Positions 33,041 through 41,317 of a stretch of 64,000 bases of DNA are shown piece by piece (position 1 is the first letter of the stretch; every line of letters begins with the position of its first letter). The position numbers and the translations under genes are program-made. The notes beneath the pieces are model-generated. The model searched no databases, was not told the DNA's origin, and worked only from the letters and a program-made list of their open reading frames with translations. Location of the stretch: contig NZ_JBIGHW010000009.1 in the NCBI RefSeq assembly GCF_043555875.1, forward strand, positions 124,001-188,000. The letters run 5' to 3'. Source of the DNA: Pelomonas margarita. Its GTDB lineage: Bacteria > Pseudomonadota > Gammaproteobacteria > Burkholderiales > Burkholderiaceae_C.

Positions 33041-33754
33041 TCAGGACAAAGCCAGCCAGGACAGCACGGCCAGCGGCGCCGTGTCCGCACGCAAGACGCG
33101 CGGGCCCAGCGTGATGGCCACGAAGCCACGCGCACGGGCTGCGGCTTCCTCGGCGTCGCTCAGGCCGCCTTCCGGGCCGCTCAGGAACAGCGCGCGCGAC
33201 GGCGCCAGGCCAGCCAGTGGCTGCGCCGCACGCGGGCTCAGCAGACCGCGCCATTCATCATCGGCCGGTGCCGGCAAGCCGGCCAGCCAGGCAGGCAGCG
33301 TCTGCACGGGCTCGACGCGCAGCGGCACCGTGCGCCCGCTCTGCTCGGCCGCCGCGATGGCCACGCCCTGCCAATGCGTGCGCTTCTTGTCGGCCCGCTC
33401 GCCTGCCAGGCGCAGCACCGACCGCTCGCCCACCAGCGGCTGCAGCGCCACGGCGCCCAGCTCGGTGGCCTTCTCGACAAGGAAGTCCATGCGGTCATTG
33501 GCTGGCATGACGACGGCCAGCGTCACGGCGCGCGCCAGCTCGCGCTGCGGCTGCTCGGCGTCGATGAGGTTCACGCGCACCTCGCTGCGCCCCATCGCCG
33601 TCACCTCGGCCCGCCATTCCGGGCCGCTGCCGTCGAACAGCGTCAGCGCGTCGCCTGGTTGCAGACGTAGCACCTGCACATGGCGTGCGGCACCCGCCGG
33701 CAACACAAGCTCGCCGGGCTGCAAAAGGGGAATATCAACAAAAAATCGAGGCAA
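33041..33754 (-). CDS. rsmE: 16S rRNA (uracil-1498-N3)-methyltransferase RsmE
   Basis: Methylates U1498 of 16S rRNA using SAM. 237 residues: an N-terminal PUA-like domain (MPRFFVDIPL...HVQVLRLQPGDALTLFDGSG) and a C-terminal SPOUT domain with the deep trefoil knot (FLSGPEGGLSDAEEAAARARGFVAITLGPRVLRADTAP in its conserved part), including GPEGG and LGPRxLRxxTA motifs. Complete and of normal length. Convergent with the PhoD gene, with 30 bases between the ends. Confidence 0.96.
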   Translation of the reverse strand: MPRFFVDIPLLQPGELVLPAGAARHVQVLRLQPGDALTLFDGSGPEWRAEVTAMGRSEVRVNLIDAEQPQRELARAVTLAVVMPANDRMDFLVEKATELGAVALQPLVGERSVLRLAGERADKKRTHWQGVAIAAAEQSGRTVPLRVEPVQTLPAWLAGLPAPADDEWRGLLSPRAAQPLAGLAPSRALFLSGPEGGLSDAEEAAARARGFVAITLGPRVLRADTAPLAVLSWLALS

Positions 33755-33782
33755 GGCCGTCGTGCCTTATTTCGGGCCGAGC

Positions 33783-33907
33783 GCCGGGCCGCTCCCAAGC
33801 CGGCCCGTCTGGCGATGTTCGCAGCTCAATGCCGCGGACATCGTCGTCCCCTCGGGGGACCGACCGGACTCGCCCGCGTTCAGCGGCGAGCCCAGGCGAG
33901 GGGCATC
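33783..33907. repeat. Dispersed intergenic repeat, diverged copy
   Basis: Shares with 60655-60722 the start GCCGGGCCGCyCCCAAG, an internal CCCCTCGGGGG hairpin and the end GGGGCATC. Similar elements with CCCCCTCGGGGGG are common between genes in Burkholderiales genomes (recalled, not checked). The end of the element overlaps the stop codon of the Cys4 gene. Confidence 0.45.
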
Positions 33908-34142
33908 ATTTCGCGGCGATCTGCGCGTCCAGCTCCTTGCAGGACGGCGAGCACACGGGCTGCGACTTGCCCAGCAGCTTCTTGGACTTGAGCATGGCGC
34001 GCGGGCGATGCTTGCCGCAGAGGAAGCAGGACATGGTTGCTGCGCCGAAAGAGGAGGTCGCCGCGAAGGGCGAGCCCGGGGCTTTGGAGCGGTAGCGCAG
34101 ACCATCCGCTTCGATGGTGGTCTTGGTGGTTTCTTTGGCCAC
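33906..34142 (-). CDS. Small Cys4 (zinc-ribbon-like) protein
   Basis: 78-residue protein. The N-terminal half is VAKETTKTTIEADGLRYRS-like, Thr/Lys-rich and probably flexible. The C-terminal half has C-x2-C (SCFLCGKHRPR) and C-x3-C (VCSPSC) pairs separated by a basic helix-forming segment (AMLKSKKLLGKSQ), which would bind one zinc. GTG at 34142 is chosen, with AGGA about six bases upstream; the frame is open further but without a ribosome site. Function unknown; small basic zinc proteins often bind nucleic acid or ribosomes (inference). Confidence 0.65.
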   Translation of the reverse strand: MAKETTKTTIEADGLRYRSKAPGSPFAATSSFGAATMSCFLCGKHRPRAMLKSKKLLGKSQPVCSPSCKELDAQIAAK

Positions 34143-34344
34143 GCTGGTCCTGTCGAAGAGTTGTAAGTGAGGAACGCCGGGCAGGCGCTGGGGCCCTGTA
34201 TTTTCCACCATGTCCGGGGTGTCCGGCCTAGGGCTTTCAACACCCCTCGAATTTGACCCGTGGAGTCACACGCATGGCGACGTTTGCATCCGGCCGATCG
34301 ACGGCACGGCGTAAGCTCGCGGCCCCGACATCAATGGGCGACCC

Positions 34345-35994
34345 ATGCCGCTGCCAACCCGCCGCCATCTGCTGGGCCTGAGCCTGGCCCTGGGCCTCAC
34401 GGCCTGCTCCACCCCGCCGACCGCCCACTCGCCGCAACGCCCGCAACTGCTGGTGCTGATGGTCGTCGACGGCCTGCCCATGCGCCAGGTTACCGACTAC
34501 CGCGACCAGCTCGCGGCCGACGGCCTCGCACGCTTCCTGGAGCGCGGCCGCTGGTTTTCCGACGCGCATTACGGCCACGGCCACACCGTCACGGCGGCCG
34601 GCCACGCGGTGATGCTGTCGGGCGCCCACCCGCAACGCACCGGCATCATCAGCAATGAGTGGCGCGACCCGGCCACCGGCGCGCCGGTCTACAACACCGG
34701 AGACGCCGCGCACACCTACCTCGACAACCCGACAGCACCGCTGGCCGGCACCAGCCCGCGCAGTCTGAAGGTGCAGACGCTGGGCGACGTGCTGCGCACG
34801 CGCTCGGCCGCATCCAAGGTCATCGGCATCTCCGGCAAGGATCGCGGCGCCATCCTGCCGGCCGGACACCTGGGCACCGCCTACATGTACATGAGCGAGA
34901 CGGGCCAGTTCTCGTCCAGCACCTACTACATGCCCGCGCTGCCGGCCTGGGTGAAGGACTTCAACGCCGTCAAGCCGGCCGACGCGTTCTTCAAGAAGAC
35001 CTGGGCACCGCTGCTGCCCGAGTCGGCCTATGCCCGCTCCGTGCCCGACGGCCAGTCCTGGCAGGTCGCCAGCGGCAACGGCAACCGCCTGCCCGCTGTC
35101 ATCGGCGACAAGACGGACGCACCCGGCCCACGCTTCTACGGCAACCTGCTGGCTTCGCCCTTTGGCGACGAGCTGACGCTGGCGTTCGCGCGTGCTGCGG
35201 TCACAAACGAAAAGCTGGGCCAGCGTGGCGTGCAGGACATCCTGTCCGTCAGCCTGTCCAGCCACGACTACATCAACCACGCTTACGGCCCCGAGTCGCG
35301 CCTGTCGCACGACCACCTGCTGCACCTGGATCGCCACCTGCAGGCCTTCTTCCAGTTCCTGGACAAGACCGTGGGCGCGGGCAATTACGTGCTGGCACTG
35401 ACAGCGGACCACGGTTTTTCCGACACGCCCGAATGGGCGCTCACCCAGGGCCGCGACGCCGGCCGGTTTGCGTCGGCGCCGTCGCTGGCCGCCGTCAATG
35501 CCGCGCTGGCCAGCCGGTTCGGCGTGGATAAGCTCGCTCGCGACTTCTCGGCCGCCGGCCTGCTGCTCAACGACCAGCTCGCGGCACAGCGCGGCCTGGA
35601 CTTCGCGGCCGTGCAGGCCGCCGCACGCGAGGAGTTGCTCAAGCTGCCGGGCGTGGAGACGGTCTTCACCCGCGAGCAGTTGCTGGGCGATGACGTGACC
35701 ACCCCGTACCTGGCCGCGATGCGCAAGTCCTTCGACCCCACGCGCGCCGCGCAGCTGCAGATCGTGCTCAAGCCGCACTGGATTGCCAGCTACCGCCCCG
35801 GCGGCAGCACGCATGGCACGCCCCACCGCTACGACACCCATGTGCCGCTGCTGTTCTGGGGGCCGTCGTTCGTGGGCCGCGGCGAAATCAGGACGCCCGC
35901 CGAAGTGGCCGACCTGGCGCCCACGCTGGCCGCCGTGGCCGGACTGCCAGCACCAGCCCAATCGCAGGGGCGGGATCTGGGCATCAAGCCCTGA
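34345..35994 (+). CDS. PafA-like alkaline phosphatase family lipoprotein
   Basis: 549-residue exported phosphatase of the alkaline phosphatase superfamily. The N-terminus PTRRHLLGLSLALGLTAC is a Tat-like signal with lipobox LTAC. The zinc site and nucleophile are visible: LMVVDGLPMRQ (metal-binding Asp), then GHGHTVTAAGHAVMLSGAHPQRTGI with the Thr nucleophile in HTVT, SHDYINHAYGP (Asp/His), ALTADHGFSDTP (Asp-His) and a final YDTHVPLLFWGP histidine. The pattern matches PafA/SPAP phosphatases, phosphate-irrepressible monoesterases. With PhoD nearby this gives two phosphatases of different families. Its last 11 bases overlap the end of the convergent next gene. Confidence 0.88.
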   Translation: MPLPTRRHLLGLSLALGLTACSTPPTAHSPQRPQLLVLMVVDGLPMRQVTDYRDQLAADGLARFLERGRWFSDAHYGHGHTVTAAGHAVMLSGAHPQRTGIISNEWRDPATGAPVYNTGDAAHTYLDNPTAPLAGTSPRSLKVQTLGDVLRTRSAASKVIGISGKDRGAILPAGHLGTAYMYMSETGQFSSSTYYMPALPAWVKDFNAVKPADAFFKKTWAPLLPESAYARSVPDGQSWQVASGNGNRLPAVIGDKTDAPGPRFYGNLLASPFGDELTLAFARAAVTNEKLGQRGVQDILSVSLSSHDYINHAYGPESRLSHDHLLHLDRHLQAFFQFLDKTVGAGNYVLALTADHGFSDTPEWALTQGRDAGRFASAPSLAAVNAALASRFGVDKLARDFSAAGLLLNDQLAAQRGLDFAAVQAAAREELLKLPGVETVFTREQLLGDDVTTPYLAAMRKSFDPTRAAQLQIVLKPHWIASYRPGGSTHGTPHRYDTHVPLLFWGPSFVGRGEIRTPAEVADLAPTLAAVAGLPAPAQSQGRDLGIKP

Positions 35995-36625
35995 GCAGCA
36001 ACTCCGTCGCCGACTCGCCCCACTGCGCCTCGGTCATCACCAGCCCACCCAGGCGCGCGCACAACGCAGCGGCCTGCGCCGGGCCTGTGGACGGCAACAG
36101 CAGCAGCAGCCGTCCATCGGCCAGACGGGCACAGCCATCGTCGGCGCGGATGCTGGCCAGCAGCGTCTGCGCCTCGGCGCCAGGCGAGGTTGTGGCGACA
36201 CACAGCGGCCAGGCACGCGCGTCGCTGAGCAGCGACTGCAGCAGCGTCATCCCGGCCTGTGCGTCGAGCAGCTGGCCCGGCACCGGCTGCGGGCCTGCCA
36301 GTGCGCTGATGTCAACGCCGGTGCAGGCCCACCCGCCATCGGGCGTCGGCTGCTCCACCCACCAGATGCGGCGGCCATCCCGCCACGCCTGCTCGTAGCC
36401 GCCACGCAAGGCCTTTTGCCGGCGCCCCGGCGGGTCTACCGGCCCCACGCCGGCCGTCTGCGCTGCCTCCGCGATGTCGGCACGCGCCGGGTGCTCGGCC
36501 ACCCCGATCGCCCAGGCCTGGCGGAACGCGGCATTGGCCAGCCTCAGCCGGTCGTTCGCATCGAACAAGGCCAACAACAGCGGGCCATCAGCCTGCGCCT
36601 GCCACCAGAGATCGGTTGGGTTCAC
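35984..36625 (-). CDS. PAS-like protein of unknown function
   Basis: 213-residue soluble protein. The first 110 residues read like a PAS fold (LLLALFDANDRLRLANAAFRQAWAIG ... RIWWVEQPTPDGGWACTGVDISAL), in the style seen in GGDEF sensor proteins. The remainder (LLDAQAGMTLLQSLLSDARAWPLCVATTSPGAEAQTLLASIRADDGCARLADGRLLLLLPSTGPAQAAALCARL) resembles a degenerate GGDEF-like fold without GGDEF or the metal-binding aspartates. It could therefore be an inactive sensor or regulator. The stop overlaps the end of the PafA-like gene by 11 bases. Confidence 0.65.
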   Translation of the reverse strand: MNPTDLWWQAQADGPLLLALFDANDRLRLANAAFRQAWAIGVAEHPARADIAEAAQTAGVGPVDPPGRRQKALRGGYEQAWRDGRRIWWVEQPTPDGGWACTGVDISALAGPQPVPGQLLDAQAGMTLLQSLLSDARAWPLCVATTSPGAEAQTLLASIRADDGCARLADGRLLLLLPSTGPAQAAALCARLGGLVMTEAQWGESATELLLRA

Positions 36626-36690
36626 GCCCAGGATTGGAACTCACCGCGACAGCGATCGCCCCGCCGCTGACGTTTTGGTGCAACTGCGCC

Positions 36691-37770
36691 TCACTCGGCC
36701 GGCGGCGACGCGAAACGCGCGCGCCACGCCTTGCGCACCAGGTGCGGCAGCAACAGCCGCAGAGGCATGCGCAGGGCATGGGAGCGCACGTACAGCAGCC
36801 ATCTGGCCAACCGGGTGAGGCCCGTGTCGCACGCAGGATGAGGGGGCTGCAACGCACGCGCAAGAAGCGCCGCGATGCTGACGCGCCGCACCCACCCGGG
36901 CGCCAGCTTGACCAGTGCGGCCCTGTGCTCCGACGGAGCGCCAATGCCGAACAGGCGTTCGCGCTGCGCCAGGAGCACCGTCAGCGGCTCCCCCAGGCGC
37001 AGCTCGGCCGCGCGGTCCAGCAGCGTGGGCCAGAAGTCAGCGTCACGACCGAAATGGATGAGCAGGTCGTGGAGGTCGAGCAGGTCCCGCAGGCCATGGT
37101 CGAACTCGCCCTCCTGGTAGAGGTGCACGGCGCTGTGCAGCACCATGTCCTCCGGCGCCAGCATGTGATAGCCGCTGCTGCCGATGGGTCGGATGCGCTG
37201 CATCAGCAGCGCGCCGTCCACCCGAAAGCGCGACGTGGGCGGAGCGATGGTGTGGTGCAGGTCGATGACGCTGAGACGCTGCACATGCGTCAAGGGCGGG
37301 ATCTCGTGCATCCAGTCGCGGTAGTAGCGCTGGTTGTAGGGATCACGCTCCTCGCTGATCCAGCCGCCACCCATCAAGGCGTTCTCTGCAGATGCCAGTT
37401 GCGGCAGCGATACCAGCAGATCGATGTCGGAAAAAATCCGGCCCCGGCTGGGGGGCAGGTCGGCCAGCAGGTAGGCCGCCCCCTTGAGCAGCACCAGGGG
37501 CTGCAGCCCCCCCAGCGCCTGGCGCATCTGGTGGAGCTCGAACAGCACGTCACGCCGCTGGCGCTGCACCAGTCGCAAAGCGCCTGCCAGGTAGTCACGC
37601 GGCGGCGCTGGCAGAGCCGCCAGCCCCCCGGGCCCTGCCGACGCGTGCACTGCCAGGCGCGCCAACAGGCGGCTGCGGCGCGCCTGGCCGATCAAGACCT
37701 CCCAGTCTCGCGGGCGCAGCGAACGCAACCGGCCTTCATCGCACCAGATACCGCTGAGCAGGTCAGCCAC
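36691..37770 (-). CDS. Nucleotidyltransferase family protein of the HprK-related cassette
   Basis: 359-residue protein of the NTP_transf_5 group: a helical N-terminal region, the nucleotidyltransferase core LVLLKGAAYLLADLPPSRGRIFSDIDLLV with the metal-binding D-x-D (SDIDLLV, about residues 114-120), and a long helical C-terminus ending in a basic segment. Start is GTG at 37770, with a strong GGGAGG site; it overlaps the end of the HprK-like gene by eight bases. This family typically lies beside HprK-related kinases and PqqD-like proteins in PEP-CTERM and related clusters (established neighbourhood). The likely activity is transfer of a nucleotide or sugar-phosphate to a protein or small acceptor, but the substrate is unknown. 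Confidence 0.82.
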   Translation of the reverse strand: MADLLSGIWCDEGRLRSLRPRDWEVLIGQARRSRLLARLAVHASAGPGGLAALPAPPRDYLAGALRLVQRQRRDVLFELHQMRQALGGLQPLVLLKGAAYLLADLPPSRGRIFSDIDLLVSLPQLASAENALMGGGWISEERDPYNQRYYRDWMHEIPPLTHVQRLSVIDLHHTIAPPTSRFRVDGALLMQRIRPIGSSGYHMLAPEDMVLHSAVHLYQEGEFDHGLRDLLDLHDLLIHFGRDADFWPTLLDRAAELRLGEPLTVLLAQRERLFGIGAPSEHRAALVKLAPGWVRRVSIAALLARALQPPHPACDTGLTRLARWLLYVRSHALRMPLRLLLPHLVRKAWRARFASPPAE

Positions 37771-38695
37771 GCCCACCTCCCGCGCCAGCGTCGACGGCCA
37801 AGGCGTCGAACACGGCCACCGCATCGTCCAGCCGGCTGTAGCTGAACTCGAAGCAGTCGCAAGCGGCCGTCAGCCGTCCGAGCGCGTCGAATCCATCGGC
37901 GCCCAGCAACATGTAGTTGAAGGCATTGGCGCCTAGGTCCAGCAGGCTGCGCGCGCGCGGCCGCTGGCGCAGCTGCGCAGGCGCGCCGGCCACGAACTTG
38001 GGGAAGATCACCCATCGCGGCGCCGCGCGTTCGTCCATGCGGGCCACGTGTTCCGCCGGCACCTTCAGGTGGGTCACCGACCCCTTCGAGGTGCCATGCG
38101 TCACGGCCGTCATCACCGCGCCGGGAACGTAGGCTCGCATCAAGTCGATGGACTCGTTCTTCAGGCTGATGGGCCGTACGGCGGGTGAGATGAGGCCGTC
38201 CTGCAACGAAATCAGCGCAACCTCATCGGAAAGCAAGCGCCAGCCGCGATGCACGAGACCGGCGCACAGCGTGCTCTTGCCCGACCCCGGCGGCGCCGGC
38301 AGCACCACCGCCAGGCCACCGCGCTCGACAACGGCTGCGTGCAGCATCAGGTAGTGGTGGGCGCGCGTGGAAACGCACCAGTTCATGGCCCATTCCAGCT
38401 GCGGATAGGCATGGTCCTGCGGCAATGGCTCGAAGGGATAGAACCCGTCGCTGCTGAAGCGGACCTGGCGACGCCACCAGCGGTGCAGGCCGGCGCCGCC
38501 CTCCATCTTCAACGCGAAGTCGGCAAACTCGTCCGGGGTCTCGACGGGGTAGTCCGCATAGAGCAGCGCGATGCCGGCACCGATCTGAGGCAGACGGGAG
38601 TGCAGCCGGTAGCGAAAGGGGCCCGAGCGGATCACCAGATCGCCCACGGCCAGCCGGCGGTGCAATTCCTGCCCGCCCAACGCGGCCAGGTTCAT
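37763..38695 (-). CDS. HprK-related kinase A
   Basis: 310-residue protein related to the HPr(Ser) kinase/phosphorylase fold. The P-loop is APPGSGKST (134-142), followed by LVHRGWRLLSDEVALI, the HprK-type Asp-Glu region that binds the acceptor and metal. No HPr or PTS gene is nearby and the HprK N-terminal domain is replaced by a distinct one (residues 1-105). ATG at 38695 overlaps the stop of the PqqD-like gene (ATGA). Its partners here are the PqqD-like chaperone upstream and the nucleotidyltransferase downstream, the composition described as the HPr-rel-A system. Physiological substrate unknown. Confidence 0.88.
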   Translation of the reverse strand: MNLAALGGQELHRRLAVGDLVIRSGPFRYRLHSRLPQIGAGIALLYADYPVETPDEFADFALKMEGGAGLHRWWRRQVRFSSDGFYPFEPLPQDHAYPQLEWAMNWCVSTRAHHYLMLHAAVVERGGLAVVLPAPPGSGKSTLCAGLVHRGWRLLSDEVALISLQDGLISPAVRPISLKNESIDLMRAYVPGAVMTAVTHGTSKGSVTHLKVPAEHVARMDERAAPRWVIFPKFVAGAPAQLRQRPRARSLLDLGANAFNYMLLGADGFDALGRLTAACDCFEFSYSRLDDAVAVFDALAVDAGAGGGRG

Positions 38696-38979
38696 GTCGC
38701 CTCGCCCACCAGCGACTCCACCAGACCCAACTGTTCGAAGAAGGCCAGCCCGTCCTGCAGCTGCGTCCGCAGGCCAGCGTCGGCGGCGACACCCAGGTCG
38801 GCGCACACCTGCGCCTCGATGTCAGCAAGCCCGCTGCAACCGCTCTCCAGGGCCATCAGCGCCGCAGCCATCAACGCGTCGACAGCCAGCGTCTGGCCCG
38901 AACCGGTGTCGTAGATGACCCAATCGCCGTCCAGATGCCGCCAGCGCAGCGCCGTCAAGCCACCCAGGCGCCAGGGCAA
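38692..38979 (-). CDS. PqqD-like peptide chaperone of the HPr-rel-A system
   Basis: Small cytosolic protein of 95 residues with a winged-helix PqqD-like fold (RWRHLDGDWVIYDTGSGQTLAVDALMAAALMAL...FEQLGLVESL). PqqD proteins hold precursor peptides for modifying enzymes; this branch is found beside HprK-related kinases. The start is uncertain: a TTG at 38979 puts the conserved region near the N-terminus and falls two bases before the stop of the preceding gene. The end overlaps the kinase gene by four bases. It implies that the kinase or transferase acts on a peptide or protein (inference). Confidence 0.78.
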   Translation of the reverse strand: MPWRLGGLTALRWRHLDGDWVIYDTGSGQTLAVDALMAAALMALESGCSGLADIEAQVCADLGVAADAGLRTQLQDGLAFFEQLGLVESLVGEAT

Positions 38980-38980
38980 T

Positions 38981-39631
38981 TCAAGAGACCGGCGTGATCC
39001 GCTTGAACAGCGACGCAGCGGCCGCGCGCGTATCTCCCCCTGCGCTCCAGAACTCGTAGACCTTTTCCTTGCTGTAAGGGAAGGTCTTGGTGGAAGAGGG
39101 AGTGTCCGCATACAACGTCGCCGCGTTCAGGTATGCGCAGATGTAGGTCGCTTCGACGGTTGTCGAGTTGTCACGAAGCACTGCCAACAGCGTTTTGCTG
39201 CTGAGGGTCGACGAGCAGCTCGAGCCGAACGCAGAACCCGCCGTCGTTGCATGACTGATTGCCGGCCACGCGTTCACGGGCGTCCAGGTGTTCTTCGACG
39301 AGTCATAGGTCGCGCTGGACCAATGCGTCATCGGCTTGCCTTTGGCCTGGATGGCAACAATGTTCGGCCCGAACGAATGTGCGGCCGACTGCACGCCGGA
39401 AATCGAGCACAAGCCTTCCTTGCCCTTGTCGCCAGCGCAGGTCAGCACCGTGGATTGACCAGTGGCCAGGGCCCCGACGGGCTGCAACGCTGCCACCGCA
39501 GCCGCACTGCCGACCGCGCCCTTGAGCAACAGGCGCCGACGCGCCAAGGCCTCTGCGGACAAAGCTGGGCGGACGGGCAACAGCGGGTCACCGCTCAACG
39601 GAACATCCGGGTTCGAGGTCTGGTCGTTCAT
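38981..39631 (-). CDS. Exported Tat-signal protein at the head of the HprK-related cassette
   Basis: 216-residue protein. After a 28-residue hydrophilic leader comes a Tat-like signal (ARRRLLLKGAVGSAAAVAALQPVGALA), then a mature region of about 160 residues with four cysteines (two in VLTCAGDKGKEGLCSISG, one in FGSSCSS, one in YICAYLNAA) and a C-terminal block YLNAATLYADTPSSTKTFPYSKEKVYEFW. I do not know this family. It directly precedes the PqqD-like gene in the same direction with no space, so it may be the substrate or exported product of the cassette (inference). Its codon use is less GC-rich than the flanking genes (many T/A third positions in the middle). Confidence 0.72.
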   Translation of the reverse strand: MNDQTSNPDVPLSGDPLLPVRPALSAEALARRRLLLKGAVGSAAAVAALQPVGALATGQSTVLTCAGDKGKEGLCSISGVQSAAHSFGPNIVAIQAKGKPMTHWSSATYDSSKNTWTPVNAWPAISHATTAGSAFGSSCSSTLSSKTLLAVLRDNSTTVEATYICAYLNAATLYADTPSSTKTFPYSKEKVYEFWSAGGDTRAAAASLFKRITPVS

Positions 39632-39980
39632 GCGAATCTCACGTTGGCCGCCCGCTAGGGGACACTGAAAACCGGCCTACTTGGCGCGGCCGACCAAAAA
39701 AGCCATTGCCTCACCACAGGGCGGGGCGGCACAAAATTTTAAAAGCCCCTCCGCACTCGCGTGCGGCTCCAAAAGGAACTTCGCCCAATTTGACCTCAAG
39801 CGCCGTCGTTTGCACCGGCCCCGCACCCCTCGGCTCAGGGGTGATCAACAGTCACAACCCGTGTTGCGCGCCACACCATCGTGGCCTGAGGCGCCAGCCG
39901 TGGCTGTGCTCTGGGCATGGCATCTGGTGACGACCGACTCCCGGCAGCAGGCGCCGCCGGCGGTGAAGCGGATCTGGAAT
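39632..39980. other. Intergenic region upstream of the exported-protein gene
   Basis: No gene is visible in these 349 bases. The left part, the upstream region of the leftward exported-protein gene, has an A/T patch (ACAAAATTTTAAAAG, 39731-39745) next to a perfect hairpin at 39751-39766, and the rest is GC-rich without conserved coding. I checked it for a c-di-GMP (GEMM) riboswitch and for tRNA and found neither. Confidence 0.4.
39751..39766 (-). terminator. Possible terminator: CCGCAC-TCGC-GTGCGG hairpin beside an A/T-rich run
   Basis: A perfect 6-bp stem; read leftward it is followed by AGGGGCTTTTAAAATTTT. It could end transcription arriving from the small gene at 40202, or be part of the promoter or leader of the exported-protein gene. 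Confidence 0.35.
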
Positions 39981-40202
39981 TTATGCCGTGCGGCGCGACA
40001 GCCAGCTCAGCGGGGAATCCGACGTGCCACGGCCGGACTGCGACTCCAGGTAGTCGCTCGGCGGCTGGTTGCGGTATTCGCTGATGCCGCCGCCATCTAG
40101 GCAGGCGTCAAGGCCGAAGGCCGTGCCGAGGTCGGCGGGATCCGGCTCGCTGCGCACGGCAGCGTCACGGCGGAAGAAGCGCAGCGCTGGGACGAATCGC
40201 AT
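39981..40202 (-). CDS. Small conserved-looking protein of 73 residues
   Basis: A short gene, unlisted in most family catalogues I know. ATG at 40202 has a good ribosome site (GAGAGG). The product has a basic, hydrophobic N-terminus (MRFVPALRFFRR) and then an acidic, polar part with SEPDPADLGTAFGLDACLDGGGISEYRNQPPSD and a WLSRR end. The middle reads like a conserved short motif rather than random sequence. No signal peptide or known domain. Possibly a small stress or regulatory protein (inference). Confidence 0.5.
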   Translation of the reverse strand: MRFVPALRFFRRDAAVRSEPDPADLGTAFGLDACLDGGGISEYRNQPPSDYLESQSGRGTSDSPLSWLSRRTA

Positions 40203-40389
40203 GACGAACCTCTCGGGGTGAAGCGCCGACAACCACATCGGCCTGATGTGCTGAGCAGTGTGCGGGATTCGTGTGACAAGCGATGCCTGCAACTGTGAGT
40301 AAATATTGCCCCACCTGCAAATACCACACGTTCAGGGTGGGGCCCGCCCCAAGTTCTTCGGGCCGGCTGTCGCGGCCATGCGTCACATC

Positions 40390-40405
40390 GGCCCGATAGC
40401 GGGCC
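40390..40405 (-). terminator. Hairpin just after the LysR-type gene
   Basis: GGCCCG-ATAG-CGGGCC lies six bases downstream of the leftward stop at 40412. The stem is perfect but no T-run follows, so termination would be Rho-assisted or inefficient. Confidence 0.4.
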
Positions 40406-40411
40406 AGCGGA

Positions 40412-41317
40412 TCAGCCCAGCGCCCGCCGCGCGCCGTCGGCGAGCGCTTGTCCGATGCGGTCGAGCAGCGCGCCGCGGGCCTGGAGCTGCCACTGGTGCC
40501 AGTACAGCGCCACGTCGACGCCGACCTCCGGCCGCAACACCACCAATTGACCGGTTTCGACGAGCGGGCGCACCTGGACCTCGGGCGCCACGCCCACGCC
40601 CCAGCCCATGACGACAGCCATCACATAGGCCTCGCTGGACGGCACGAAGCGCTCGCGCAGGCGGGGTGCGCGCACACCGAAGGCCTGGGCCACCCACTGC
40701 GCCTGGCTGTCGTCCTTGCGGTTGAAGACGAGGAAGGGCGTGTCGGCAAAGTTGCCGGCGTGCAGGCCCTCCGGCAACTGCGCCGCCAGGAAACCTGGGC
40801 TCGCCACGGCCACGTAGCGCATCACGCCCAGCGGCTGCACGCGACAGCCCTGCAGCGCCTCGGCCACCGTGGACACGCAGCCCAGCACGGCGCCCTGGCG
40901 CAGGCTGTCGTGAGTGAAGTCCTGGTCGTCCACCACCAGTTCCAGCCCGTAGCCCTCGCGCAGGCCCTGCTGAACCAACTCGTTCAGTGCCGGCAGCACC
41001 CAGGTGGCCAGGCTGTCGGCGTTGACGGCGATGGCCAGCCGCGACTGCGGCGCGACGCGCTCGCCCAGCTCCCGGGCGACGTCCACGCGCAGCGCCTGCA
41101 ACTGGCGGGCGAAGCGCAGCAACACCTTGCCGGCCTCCGTCAGCCGCAGCGGCCGGGAGCGCACGACCAGTGGCTGGCCCACCTGGGTCTCCAGGGATCG
41201 CAGGCGCTGCGACACGGCGCTCTGCGTGATGGACAGCCGCTGGGCGGCCCGCTCGAAGCCCTGCTCGTCAGCTAGCGCAGCCAGACAGTCGAGGGCGGCA
41301 GGATCGAAGTCATTCAT
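40412..41317 (-). CDS. argP: LysR-type regulator, ArgP/LysG family
   Basis: Transcription regulator of 301 residues: an N-terminal winged helix-turn-helix (FDPAALDCLAALADEQGFERAAQRLSITQSAVSQRLRSLE) and a periplasmic-binding-like effector domain. It is of the ArgP/IciA type, which senses lysine and arginine and activates the adjacent exporter. It is divergent from an ArgO/LysE-type exporter, the classical pair, which supports the call. Start ATG at 41317 gives the family N-terminus MNDFDPAALDCL. The shared 73-bp gap should contain its operator. Confidence 0.88.
   Translation of the reverse strand: MNDFDPAALDCLAALADEQGFERAAQRLSITQSAVSQRLRSLETQVGQPLVVRSRPLRLTEAGKVLLRFARQLQALRVDVARELGERVAPQSRLAIAVNADSLATWVLPALNELVQQGLREGYGLELVVDDQDFTHDSLRQGAVLGCVSTVAEALQGCRVQPLGVMRYVAVASPGFLAAQLPEGLHAGNFADTPFLVFNRKDDSQAQWVAQAFGVRAPRLRERFVPSSEAYVMAVVMGWGVGVAPEVQVRPLVETGQLVVLRPEVGVDVALYWHQWQLQARGALLDRIGQALADGARRALG

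Noticed and set aside
34143..34344. A further short gene between the Cys4 gene and the PafA-like gene
   Set aside because: Frames are open but have neither ribosome sites nor recognisable sequence; the same holds for the extension of the Cys4 frame up to 34211.
39632..39780. Cyclic-di-GMP (GEMM) riboswitch before the exported-protein gene
   Set aside because: The region has GGCC-containing stems, but the GEMM tetraloop receptor and the conserved core sequences are absent.
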